Shown here: piece by piece, positions 1 through 6,140 of the stretch | Layout: each line of letters starts with the position of its first letter | Numbering within the stretch: position 1 is the first letter of the stretch | DNA from: Candidatus Dadabacteria bacterium | Lineage (GTDB): Bacteria > J088 | Direction: 5' to 3' | DNA length: 9,481 nt | NCBI GenBank assembly: GCA_003695505.1 | Contig: RFIY01000238.1 | Location: 1-9,481, forward strand | Notes under the pieces: model-generated | Told to the model about the DNA's origin: nothing | Database searches by the model: none | The model's input: only the letters and a program-made list of their open reading frames with translations | Translations under genes and position numbers: made by a program

Positions 1-347
1 GCGAATTCCCGCACTTCGAGCGCGTTCTTCTTCGCGAGGTTTGGAATAATGATCAACAACTGGTCCGTGTCGATCTCGGCCGGAAGCTGGTTTCGCGCTT
101 CCTCGAGACGCGCCTCCAGGCGTTGCAACTCAAGCTGCCAGTGTTGCAAATCGTCGGCGATCGCCTTCTTGGACTGATACTTCTGCTGGACATCCGTGAG
201 TTGTCTTTCCAGTCTGGCAAGTTCATCCAGAGCAGGAAAACGCACGAGAAACACATACAGCGCAATGATGACCGCGCCTACAGCCAGAATCAGCGGGTAG
301 CGAATCTTCTCGGGAATGCGGTTGATGGCTTCGTATAGCTGTTCCAT
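1..347 (-). CDS. pilO: PilO, type IVa pilus inner-membrane alignment protein (C-terminus cut by window edge)
   Basis: About 115 N-terminal residues are visible; the frame is open at position 1. PilO is a bitopic inner-membrane protein that pairs with PilN in the periplasm. Together they link the PilM ring in the cytoplasm to PilP and the PilQ secretin. A short amphipathic N-terminus (MEQLYEAINRIPEKIRYP) is followed by one membrane segment at roughly residues 19-36. A long charged coiled coil covers about residues 38-90 (LARLERQLTDV onwards). The sequence then enters the folded periplasmic domain (QLLIIIPNLAKKNALEVREF). The short N-terminus and the helix-coil layout resemble the Myxococcus/Geobacter PilO type. 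The ATG at 345-347 lies 9 nt after the pilN stop, with a purine-rich GGCAGGG just upstream. Order after pilM and pilN supports the call. The missing part should be the ferredoxin-like domain. Confidence 0.9.
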   Translation of the reverse strand, partial: MEQLYEAINRIPEKIRYPLILAVGAVIIALYVFLVRFPALDELARLERQLTDVQQKYQSKKAIADDLQHWQLELQRLEARLEEARNQLPAEIDTDQLLIIIPNLAKKNALEVREF

Positions 348-356
348 ACCCTGCCT

Positions 357-932
357 TTAATTCGCCTGCTTCGATTCGTTACTCTGTTCGCCAACATAGG
401 CAACAGACAACTCGAATCCGATTGCTCCGCCGTCGTTTCCGCCGGCCGCACCGACCTTGATATTGGAAACTCGCGGGTTACTAAATCGGCCATCCGCCCG
501 CAATTTCTTGACCAGCAAGCCGATGGACTGCATGTCGATGGCTTTCGCCTTTGCCTGGATCTGGCGGTTCTCGACGCTCATTTCGGTCACCCAGGTCTCG
601 TCGAGCAGGACGTCGGCGAACGCGAGCAGCAGATCGACCATGTCCATACGATTGGTCTCGAGCCCTCGGATCGTCGCGAGTTTTTTCTCGACATCATCTT
701 TTTTCTTCTTGATCTGCTCGACCTGACCAACAATTTTTTCCAGCTTCCGGGTCTCGCTTTGAACCCGTGCGATCTCCTGCCGGACATCCGCGATTTCACT
801 GGATAGCGACCCATGCCAGACGAAAATGATCGTCAGCGTCAGCAAGAGCATGGCCGCCGACGCGATCAGGAAGTTCCGCACCGCCAGGCGGCGGCGCTCC
901 TCGCGCACCTCAAGGAGATTGACACGAATCAT
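357..932 (-). CDS. pilN: PilN, type IVa pilus inner-membrane alignment protein
   Basis: PilN is a single-pass inner-membrane protein of 191 residues. Its cytoplasmic N-terminal peptide docks into a groove of PilM, and its periplasmic domain dimerises with PilO. The peptide here is MIRVNLLEVREER, matching the family's I-N-L-L-P-x-R signature with Glu in place of Pro. One membrane helix lies at about residues 20-40 (FLIASAAMLLLTLTIIFVW). A charged coiled coil rich in Lys and Glu follows at about 44-90, including four consecutive Lys. A ferredoxin-like domain occupies about 95-180, followed by a short polar tail. The ATG overlaps the pilM stop by 4 nt (ATGA), which suggests translational coupling. 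The length is typical of PilN proteins. A GspL-like type II secretion subunit is the main alternative, but the separate pilM, pilN and pilO genes argue for the pilus. Confidence 0.94.
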   Translation of the reverse strand: MIRVNLLEVREERRRLAVRNFLIASAAMLLLTLTIIFVWHGSLSSEIADVRQEIARVQSETRKLEKIVGQVEQIKKKKDDVEKKLATIRGLETNRMDMVDLLLAFADVLLDETWVTEMSVENRQIQAKAKAIDMQSIGLLVKKLRADGRFSNPRVSNIKVGAAGGNDGGAIGFELSVAYVGEQSNESKQAN

Positions 933-2029
933 TTGTCAAACGCCCTTCGGATGCCCAGACCGACCGAAACCGCGTACATGGCGCCCTCCCGTTCGACCAC
1001 CATCGGATCAACCCGTTTCTCGTCAATCGCGATCTTGCGAAACGGGTTCAGGATCTCGACGGCGATACCGGTTTCTTCTTCGATGATACGATCCATCCCG
1101 TTGACGAGACTCATGCCACCGGAGATGAACAGCCGGCTGACCCGCTCCGTTCCACCAGTCTGAGCAAAGTAGTCCAGTGAACGTTGAATATCGCGCGCGA
1201 GCTGAATCGACGAATTGCGAAGAATCTCACCGACCTCTTCTGGAATCAGCGAATCCGCCTGGTCGTCTCCACCACCTCTCTTGAACATTTCGGCCTCGTC
1301 GAAGCTGACGCCGAGCGCGCGCTGGATCTCTTCGGTGATTTCGTAGCCGCCCCGCGTGATATCCCGGACGAACAGGCTCTTGCCGTCACGCACCAGATTG
1401 ATGTTGGTCACGGAGGCACCGATATTGACGAGGGCAACAGGCTCCTGGAGCAATTCCGGATAGTTGACCTCGAAGACGTTCCCCACCGTAAACACGTCCA
1501 CATCGAGCACGGCCGCCTTAAGGCCACAACTCAACAGAACGCCTGTCAGTTCATTGATCATGTCTTTCTTGGCCGCGACGAGATAGACGATCATCCGATC
1601 CGGCTCGTCCGGATCGTCGCCCATGATCTCGAAGTCAACGTTCACTTCATCCATCGGGAAAGGAATGTGTTCCGCGGCCTCAACTTCGATATTGCGCTCG
1701 AGGTCTTCGAAAGACATGCGGGGCATGGTCACGCGCTTGACGATGACGGCGTTACCGCCGAGACTGATCGCGACCTGCTTTGTACGCGTCTTCGCGCCCT
1801 CGAACAGGGTGTTGATCGCCTCGATCACCGCTGCTTCGTTGATGATCACGCCTTCAACGATCACTTCGGGACTCAGGTTGACGCGGTTCAGGCCAATCAG
1901 CGTCCAGCCATTGCGACCCGGCTTGAGCTCGGCAAGCTTGATGGAGTGCGAACCGATGTCGAGCCCGACCAGATGCCTGGCGTGCGCCGGTGTCAGGGGG
2001 ATGGCAGGCAGTGAAAAGTCGAAATCCAC
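929..2029 (-). CDS. pilM: PilM, actin-like cytoplasmic ring protein of the type IVa pilus
   Basis: PilM is an actin/FtsA-fold cytoplasmic protein that binds the PilN N-terminus and connects pilus assembly motors to the envelope complex. The 366 residues include the N-terminal phosphate-binding strand-turn VGLDIGSHSIKLAEL (21-35). The family block around 97-132 (VKRVTMPRMSFEDL, then EAAEHIPFPMDEV) is present. The second phosphate region is at 199-213 (ALVNIGASVTNINLV), with the RDITRGG stretch after it. The adenosine-binding region is at about 300-311 (LFISGGMSLVNG). The C-terminus ends in the usual MYAVSVGLGIRR. The start is GTG at 2027-2029. A strong Shine-Dalgarno (GGGAGAGGA, 2038-2046) sits 8 nt upstream, inside the end of the regulator gene, so the two genes are coupled. 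A roughly 15-residue extension precedes the actin core, ending PAHARHLVGLD. Confidence 0.95.
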   Translation of the reverse strand: MDFDFSLPAIPLTPAHARHLVGLDIGSHSIKLAELKPGRNGWTLIGLNRVNLSPEVIVEGVIINEAAVIEAINTLFEGAKTRTKQVAISLGGNAVIVKRVTMPRMSFEDLERNIEVEAAEHIPFPMDEVNVDFEIMGDDPDEPDRMIVYLVAAKKDMINELTGVLLSCGLKAAVLDVDVFTVGNVFEVNYPELLQEPVALVNIGASVTNINLVRDGKSLFVRDITRGGYEITEEIQRALGVSFDEAEMFKRGGGDDQADSLIPEEVGEILRNSSIQLARDIQRSLDYFAQTGGTERVSRLFISGGMSLVNGMDRIIEEETGIAVEILNPFRKIAIDEKRVDPMVVEREGAMYAVSVGLGIRRAFDK

Positions 2030-2033
2030 GGCG

Positions 2034-2258
2034 TCAGTCCTCTCCCGGTCCGAGATCGAAAAAGACTTTGTCTTTTTCCTTCAGGTCGAAACCAAGCGCC
2101 AGGATGATCTTGCGCTTGGTCTCCAGGCGGCAATTCATCCCACGCTCGATGCGATCAATCGTCAATGGGGACACCCCGGCTCGCCGCGCCAGTTCCGCCT
2201 TGCTCATCAGCATGGACTCACGCAGCTCTCGAACCCGATTCTGTGGCTTGGATGTCAT
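2034..2258 (-). CDS. Small XRE/Cro-CI-family helix-turn-helix regulator, first gene of the pil operon
   Basis: This 74-residue protein is almost entirely one lambda-repressor-type DNA-binding domain. Helix 1 is about residues 7-16 (NRVRELRESM). The helix-turn-helix follows: helix 2 at 19-26 (SKAELARR), turn AGVS, recognition helix at 31-39 (PLTIDRIER). Two more helices follow (ETKRKIILALGF), and then an acidic tail ending DLGPGED. No ligand or dimerisation domain is visible. It ends 4 nt before the pilM start, and its last codons contain the pilM Shine-Dalgarno. It must therefore be co-transcribed with pilM-pilN-pilO. Its own Shine-Dalgarno is weak. The gene is preceded by a clear promoter with a palindrome over the -10 box, which suggests autoregulation, though this is not shown. 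The target genes are unknown. The helix-turn-helix assignment is firm; a role in pilus control is inferred from position. Confidence 0.9.
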   Translation of the reverse strand: MTSKPQNRVRELRESMLMSKAELARRAGVSPLTIDRIERGMNCRLETKRKIILALGFDLKEKDKVFFDLGPGED

Positions 2259-2305
2259 GTCGTTTTCTGTAACTCGGTTTTCCGATCCGGTTCCAGCCTA
2301 TCGAC

Positions 2306-2324
2306 ACAATAACCGGCTAATTGT
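2306..2324. promoter_or_regulatory. Imperfect 19-bp palindrome over the -10 box, candidate operator
   Basis: Plus-strand bases 2306-2324 have outer arms ACAAT and ATTGT in exact dyad symmetry. Two further symmetric positions lie on each side, centred on 2315, giving seven matched positions per arm. The element covers the whole -10 box and part of the spacer of the proposed pil promoter. A protein bound there would block RNA polymerase. Size and spacing suit a dimeric lambda-repressor-like protein. The downstream XRE regulator is the obvious candidate, but that link is inferred. Confidence 0.45.
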
Positions 2325-2335
2325 CAGTCTGTCAA
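2306..2335 (-). promoter_or_regulatory. Sigma70-type promoter of the regulator-pilM-pilN-pilO operon
   Basis: On the minus strand, a perfect -35 box TTGACA (2330-2335) is separated by 18 bp from a -10 box TATTGT (2306-2311). The -10 box keeps the first, second and last consensus bases. Transcription would begin near 2299, about 40 nt ahead of the ATG at 2258. The upstream side is AT-rich (2339-2382) and could act as an UP element. This is the only strong -35/-10 pair I see in the gap between the two gene blocks. The call rests on sequence match alone. Confidence 0.68.
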
Positions 2336-2361
2336 ACTCATTTATATGCTTTTGATGCATA

Positions 2362-2367
2362 ATTATA
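2362..2367 (-). promoter_or_regulatory. Perfect TATAAT -10 box in the AT-rich gap, possible second promoter
   Basis: A consensus TATAAT on the minus strand lies about 60 bp upstream of the main promoter's start site. No acceptable -35 box is found 15-19 bp upstream and there is no extended -10 TG. It may be a weak or activator-dependent second promoter, or chance within an AT-rich UP-like region. Confidence 0.25.
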
Positions 2368-2477
2368 GTTATCTGATATACAAGTGCCGCTATTTTGTGC
2401 CCCCTGCAAACAGAGACACAACATATCGTTGATTTCGACGCTCGTTGTTGGTTGGTTGCGCCGGATTCCGTATCGAA

Positions 2478-4589
2478 TCAGAGTCCCAGCGCATCCGACA
2501 GCGCCGTGACATCCGCCAGCACGCGGTTGATCCAGGCATTGGAGCTGGCCGACGGGGCGGCGACACCGTCCTTTGATCGTATAAACCAGCCGCCCAGCGT
2601 CGGATCCTGGAAGAAATAATAATTCTTGTCCGTGCGTCCATTCGCGGCATCTCGGTTCGCGGCAGCGGGCCAACCCGAATAGTCGAACGTGCGCGGCGGC
2701 CAGTAGTGCCCGATGACAGGACCGAGCGCCGAGCCATCGTTGTACGGAGCAGAGGAAATCGTTGCCTGCGTGACCAGCCTTCCGTACGGCAAAACCGTAT
2801 CCTCGGACAGTGTCAGCGCGAAACGGCCGAAGTCGGGGTCGGCTTCCGACCCGGGCCATGTCACCGGCGCGGCGCCCACGCACAGCGAGGACTGGACTGG
2901 CTTTGCGGCTGCGAAACCATCGACGAGGCCGCGATCGGGGACACCGTCGGCATCCTCGTCAACAAAGGCGCCAACGATGCCGAGGGCGCTGGCATTGGTT
3001 CCCTGGGGACCACTTTCGCCTGCGCTGAATGTCCCGTCGCCATTCTGGTCCTCGAATGGTTCATATTCGTGCTGAATGATCAGATCGCCGCGCTGATCCC
3101 AACGGCCATTGCAATTGAATCGCTGATACGGCTCCGTGTTGTCGTAGTCCTCTTCCGATGTGGCGATGGCAATGCCGCTTTCGACATTGCGGACACCGTC
3201 GCCATTCGCATCGGTAAACGGCTCATCGCCAAGGTAATAGAGCGGCAGGACATCGCGAATGTCCCCGGGAGGCGACGAGAACAGGACACCAAAGTCAATG
3301 ACCGGAAGCTCGAAGTCGTCCAGTTCGGGAAGTGCGGCGCCTGCCCCGCTGATACCGGTCCATGATTCGATGAGGCCGCGCAGGCCCGTTCCGGGGACAA
3401 TGCGCTCGAATGATGTACGGACGTCCCAGCGCGACCGCCCCCGAACAGCGGTCGCCACATCACTGATCGCGGCAGCGAAATCGTCGATATCGATCAGTGC
3501 CGATGCGGACGAGAAGAATACACCGATGACATTGGACATCAATTGCTCGACGCCCTGCATCGGCGTCTGAACGTTACGCGAAACGACAAGATTGAACCGA
3601 TCGCCCCCCTCCGGCGTCTCCACGATGCCGGTGCCCCAGGCTCGCCCTGCCCCGGCCGCACCAACCAGATGGCGCTCAGGGTCGGCCTCAGCAGGGTTGG
3701 CGAATGCGACCGCGAGGTCTTGCAAACCTTCACCCAGCAGCGCCGCGGCTGCGTCGAGTCGACTGCGGCCGTCAGCGCGCAGTATGCCGAATTCGGGATT
3801 GAGCAGCGGATTACCGCTGGTCGCGTCATCCGCGCAGAAATTCATATTGAACAGTTTTGCGGGCTGATTGAAGGTCGGCTCCGCCGCGACAAAACTGAAC
3901 AGAAACAGGTTCGCAAACAGATCCTCCCAGGCAAACGAAACACGCAGCGTACCGGCCAGCAACTCGGCTACGCCGGCCAGCAACCGCACGTCGGACGCAC
4001 CCCAGGTCGCCGCCCATTCGAAATAATTCGCCCCCGGCTCCGACGTCAGCGGCGACAGATCCATTCTTGCGCGCAGAATGACCATTTCAAATTCGGGATC
4101 CGCCGCCACCGTCGCCCGCAAGTCATCGATGATCGGATCCAGCGATGTCTCGAGCAGCAGTTCTACGATCGATTGAAGGGCATCGAAGTCATCAAACAAC
4201 GCGCAGTAGGGCGGTCGCTGCCCCGAAGTCTCATCTCCTCGAAGCGCCGCGCTGACGCCCCCTTCCTCGAAAATGACCATCACCCGGTCGAACAGGTCGA
4301 ACAGGCGTGCCATCGCCAGGCCAAAATGTGCATGGCTGAGCACATATCGACGTTGCTCATCGGACAGCGCGGCCGTCTCCGCGATCCGCAGGGCTTCGTC
4401 GTATTGCGCCTTCATGTCGGCACGCACGGAGGGGAACTCCAGACCACCGATACCGCTGTCTCCGGCAGCCGTTCCGGCCAGATTCCGGTCGGCGTTCTCG
4501 ACCAGGCGAACCGCGTCCGCCGCACCGGCTGAACAGCCGCCTGCAAGCATCAGGGCCGCCAGCAGCCCGCTCCAGATTGATCGTGTCAT
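2478..4589 (-). CDS. Large secreted lipoprotein-like protein with EF-hand-like calcium-binding repeats, unknown function
   Basis: I do not recognise this 703-residue protein as a named family. It begins with a signal peptide (MTRSIWSGLLAALMLAGGCS). Cys19 sits in a lipobox-like LAGGC, although Ala rather than Leu is at -3, so lipid anchoring is likely but not certain. Residues 25-440 look mostly helical. The early part (about 55-105) is faintly TPR-like. Residues 456-557 carry three acidic calcium-binding loops. They are EPF-x-D-A-NGDG (from 456), EPF-x-D-Q-NGDG ending in ESG (510-527), and VDEDADGVPD (543-552). The loop at 514-525 fits a canonical EF-hand, with acidic or amide residues at 1, 3, 5 and 12. 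A C-terminal region (560-703) rich in aromatic and Gly residues follows. The ATG at 4587-4589 is chosen because AGGGAG (4599-4604) lies 9 nt upstream and the signal peptide begins there; an earlier in-frame start would overlap rimI. It probably acts at the cell surface or in the periplasm. It may be transcribed with rimI, 25 nt upstream. Confidence 0.85.
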   Translation of the reverse strand: MTRSIWSGLLAALMLAGGCSAGAADAVRLVENADRNLAGTAAGDSGIGGLEFPSVRADMKAQYDEALRIAETAALSDEQRRYVLSHAHFGLAMARLFDLFDRVMVIFEEGGVSAALRGDETSGQRPPYCALFDDFDALQSIVELLLETSLDPIIDDLRATVAADPEFEMVILRARMDLSPLTSEPGANYFEWAATWGASDVRLLAGVAELLAGTLRVSFAWEDLFANLFLFSFVAAEPTFNQPAKLFNMNFCADDATSGNPLLNPEFGILRADGRSRLDAAAALLGEGLQDLAVAFANPAEADPERHLVGAAGAGRAWGTGIVETPEGGDRFNLVVSRNVQTPMQGVEQLMSNVIGVFFSSASALIDIDDFAAAISDVATAVRGRSRWDVRTSFERIVPGTGLRGLIESWTGISGAGAALPELDDFELPVIDFGVLFSSPPGDIRDVLPLYYLGDEPFTDANGDGVRNVESGIAIATSEEDYDNTEPYQRFNCNGRWDQRGDLIIQHEYEPFEDQNGDGTFSAGESGPQGTNASALGIVGAFVDEDADGVPDRGLVDGFAAAKPVQSSLCVGAAPVTWPGSEADPDFGRFALTLSEDTVLPYGRLVTQATISSAPYNDGSALGPVIGHYWPPRTFDYSGWPAAANRDAANGRTDKNYYFFQDPTLGGWFIRSKDGVAAPSASSNAWINRVLADVTALSDALGL
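2934..3224 (-). repeat. Three diverged calcium-binding loop repeats within the lipoprotein gene
   Basis: Two copies of the pattern E-P-F-x-D-x-N-G-D-G followed by E-S-G lie at 3174-3224 and 3009-3062, 54 residues apart. A third, more diverged loop of the form D-x-D-x-D-G-x-x-D lies at 2934-2960. The pattern resembles the EF-hand/dockerin-like NGDG repeats found in many secreted bacterial proteins. The copies are similar as protein, so they look like old internal duplications. Confidence 0.7.
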
Positions 4590-4614
4590 GGGTCGTCGCT
4601 CCCTGTGTCGCGGA

Positions 4615-5067
4615 TCAGGTTTCGCGCCTTTGCTGTCCAATATCATACGACATGAGCGCCGCATCCTCGGCAGGATCCCGATAATAGTCGCGACGAATCC
4701 CGACGACCCGAAACCCTGCCGTCCGATACAGTTCCAGCGCTGGAAGGTTTCCGAAGCGCACCTCAAGGAAAACGGGCACCTGTCTGCGGTGCGCATCCGC
4801 AATCACCTGCTTCAGCAGCAGACGGCCAACGCCCCTGCCGCGAGCGTCCGGGGAAACACACAGGTTGTGTATCTGAATCTCGCCCGGTATCGGCCAGGCG
4901 CAGATAAACCCGCAGATGGTTTCACCGGCCAGCGCCACATAAATATTGCGCTCGTCTCTCGAAAACGCAAGGACGAACGTCGCAAAGCTCCAGGGGTGAA
5001 GTTGACCTGACCGTTCCAGTCGCGCCATCGGTACGATATCGCCAGCGTCAGCTTCGCGAATCCGCAA
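4615..5067 (-). CDS. rimI: RimI, GNAT-family N-alpha-acetyltransferase for ribosomal protein S18
   Basis: RimI transfers acetyl from acetyl-CoA to the N-terminal alanine of ribosomal protein S18; related enzymes have broader N-terminal targets. The 150 residues follow the family layout. An N-terminal strand (RIREADAGDI) comes first, then the HPWS motif near residue 29. The acetyl-CoA site is IHNLCVSPDARGRGVGRLLL, containing R-G-R-G-V-G. The LEVRFGNLPALELYRTAGF block and the C-terminal RRDYYRDPAEDA complete it. No ATG or GTG exists near the correct N-terminus. TTG at 5065-5067 gives the normal RimI length. An upstream TTG at 5104-5106 has a better GAGG Shine-Dalgarno 9 nt away (5116-5119) and would add 13 residues. 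It lies between fabH and the lipoprotein gene in a probable shared transcript. Identity is firm and the exact start is open. Confidence 0.9.
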   Translation of the reverse strand: MRIREADAGDIVPMARLERSGQLHPWSFATFVLAFSRDERNIYVALAGETICGFICAWPIPGEIQIHNLCVSPDARGRGVGRLLLKQVIADAHRRQVPVFLEVRFGNLPALELYRTAGFRVVGIRRDYYRDPAEDAALMSYDIGQQRRET

Positions 5068-5131
5068 CGCGCCTGAATCGACGCAGCACTGGTTACCGGA
5101 CGTCAAGCGCGCCAGCCTCAAACGGCGATGT

Positions 5132-6130
5132 TCAGAACCGACATACGGCTCCGCCCCAGGTAAACCCGGCGCCGAACCCAAGGAACAGCACGGTGCTTCC
5201 AGGCGCAATCCGACCGTCCTGGCGCGCCTCGTGCAGTGCGATCGGGATGCTCGCGGCCGTCGTATTCCCGTAGCGCTGAATATTGTTGACGACACGGGAC
5301 TCGTCCAGTTTGAGTGCACGTGCAACAAACTGGTTAATGCGCAAATTCGCCTGATGGGGCACAACGATATCGATGTCATCCAGTGAGACGTTGGCGGCCT
5401 CCAGAACTTCGGCCGCGACCTCGGGCAGGCGCCGAACGGCGTGCTTGAACACGGTCGGACCTTCCATGTGCGGAAAGTGGCGGCCCTCGGCGATCATCTG
5501 CGCATCGATGCGGGGCCAGTGACGGCTGGCCGGGGCTTCCGTCATCAGGCAACCGGCAAATTCCCCTTGCGCGTGCAGCCGGGTCGCAAGTATGCCGGGT
5601 TCAGGAGATGCCTCGATACAGGCGGCACCGGCACCATCACCAAAGATCACTGTCACCGCCCTCCCACGAGTCGAAATATCGAGCCCCGTACTGTGTACCT
5701 CGGCGCCAACGAGCAGGATCCGCCGCGCCATGCCGGCGCGGATCCACGCGTCCGCGGTGGCCAGCCCGTATAGAAAGCCCGAACACTGATTCCGGATATC
5801 CATCGCCGGCGTTGTCTCAAGACCAAGCTTGTGCTGTAACAGGCAGCCGGATCCGGGAAACTCGATATCTGGACTCAGCGTCGCGAACAGGATGAGATCG
5901 ATATCCTGCGCATCCCATCCCGCCTCGTCGAGCGCGGCCGTCGCCGCCCGCAATCCGAGGTCGGACGCCCCCTCAGGTTCGTCGGGACGCACCCAGTGTC
6001 GCTGTTCGATACCCGTGCGCTGACGGATCCACTCATCCGAAGTGTCCATCCATTGCCTGAGATCCTCGTTGGTTACGATACGATCCGGGACAGCCATCCC
6101 GGTCGAAACGATGCGTGCGCAGGTCGTCAT
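5132..6130 (-). CDS. fabH: FabH, beta-ketoacyl-ACP synthase III
   Basis: KAS III condenses a short acyl-CoA, usually acetyl-CoA, with malonyl-ACP to start type II fatty acid synthesis. The 332-residue thiolase-fold protein has the full catalytic triad. Cys116 is in RNQCSGF, His259 in VPHQANLRI and Asn289 in RYGNTTAAS. The N-terminal GMAVPDRIVTNEDL and the C-terminal GFGAGFTWGGAVCRF are typical. The Cys-His spacing is 143 residues, against 132 in E. coli FabH (Cys112, His244). The extra residues fall around 200-224, before the VFKHAV helix. The ATG at 6128-6130 has GAGGG upstream and starts 10 nt after the dedA stop. It is not next to plsX, fabD or acpP here, so it could be a second KAS III with a different primer preference. 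Lone FabH genes are, however, common. Confidence 0.93.
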   Translation of the reverse strand: MTTCARIVSTGMAVPDRIVTNEDLRQWMDTSDEWIRQRTGIEQRHWVRPDEPEGASDLGLRAATAALDEAGWDAQDIDLILFATLSPDIEFPGSGCLLQHKLGLETTPAMDIRNQCSGFLYGLATADAWIRAGMARRILLVGAEVHSTGLDISTRGRAVTVIFGDGAGAACIEASPEPGILATRLHAQGEFAGCLMTEAPASRHWPRIDAQMIAEGRHFPHMEGPTVFKHAVRRLPEVAAEVLEAANVSLDDIDIVVPHQANLRINQFVARALKLDESRVVNNIQRYGNTTAASIPIALHEARQDGRIAPGSTVLFLGFGAGFTWGGAVCRF

Positions 6131-6140
6131 CCTGGTTCCC

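Larger units (their letters stand above)
2259..2477. other. AT-rich intergenic region separating the two transcription units
   Basis: This 219-nt gap is the largest in the window and clearly richer in A and T than the genes, most strongly at 2339-2382. It holds the pil operon promoter, the palindrome and a lone TATAAT. A short hairpin (TATGC/GCATA arms, 2345-2361) is also present. No rho-independent terminator for the lipoprotein gene is evident: the only inverted repeat near its stop has a 5-bp stem and no T-run. No small reading frame with a convincing start was found. Confidence 0.6.

Noticed and set aside
1184-2014. Open frame of about 276 codons on the plus strand opposite pilM
   Set aside because: Antisense to an unmistakable pilM; its abundance of His, Asp and Arg is typical of a complementary-strand shadow.
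2322-2334. Direct repeat TGTCA-N3-TGTCA next to the -35 box
   Set aside because: A five-base repeat in one copy pair is easily due to chance, and it overlaps the TTGACA box, which explains one copy.
2464-2479. Inverted repeat GATTC/GAATC at the lipoprotein stop as a terminator
   Set aside because: The stem is only 5 bp, overlaps the stop codon and is not followed by a T-run.
3543-4532. Open frame of about 329 codons on the plus strand opposite the lipoprotein gene
   Set aside because: The minus-strand frame has a signal peptide, a good ribosome site and calcium-loop repeats. The plus-strand product is a low-complexity Arg/Gln-rich sequence with no motif.
4590-4802. Longer N-terminus for the lipoprotein starting at an upstream in-frame ATG (4802)
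   Set aside because: It would overlap most of the rimI C-terminus and bury the signal peptide. The ATG at 4589 has its own AGGGAG and leads straight into the signal peptide.
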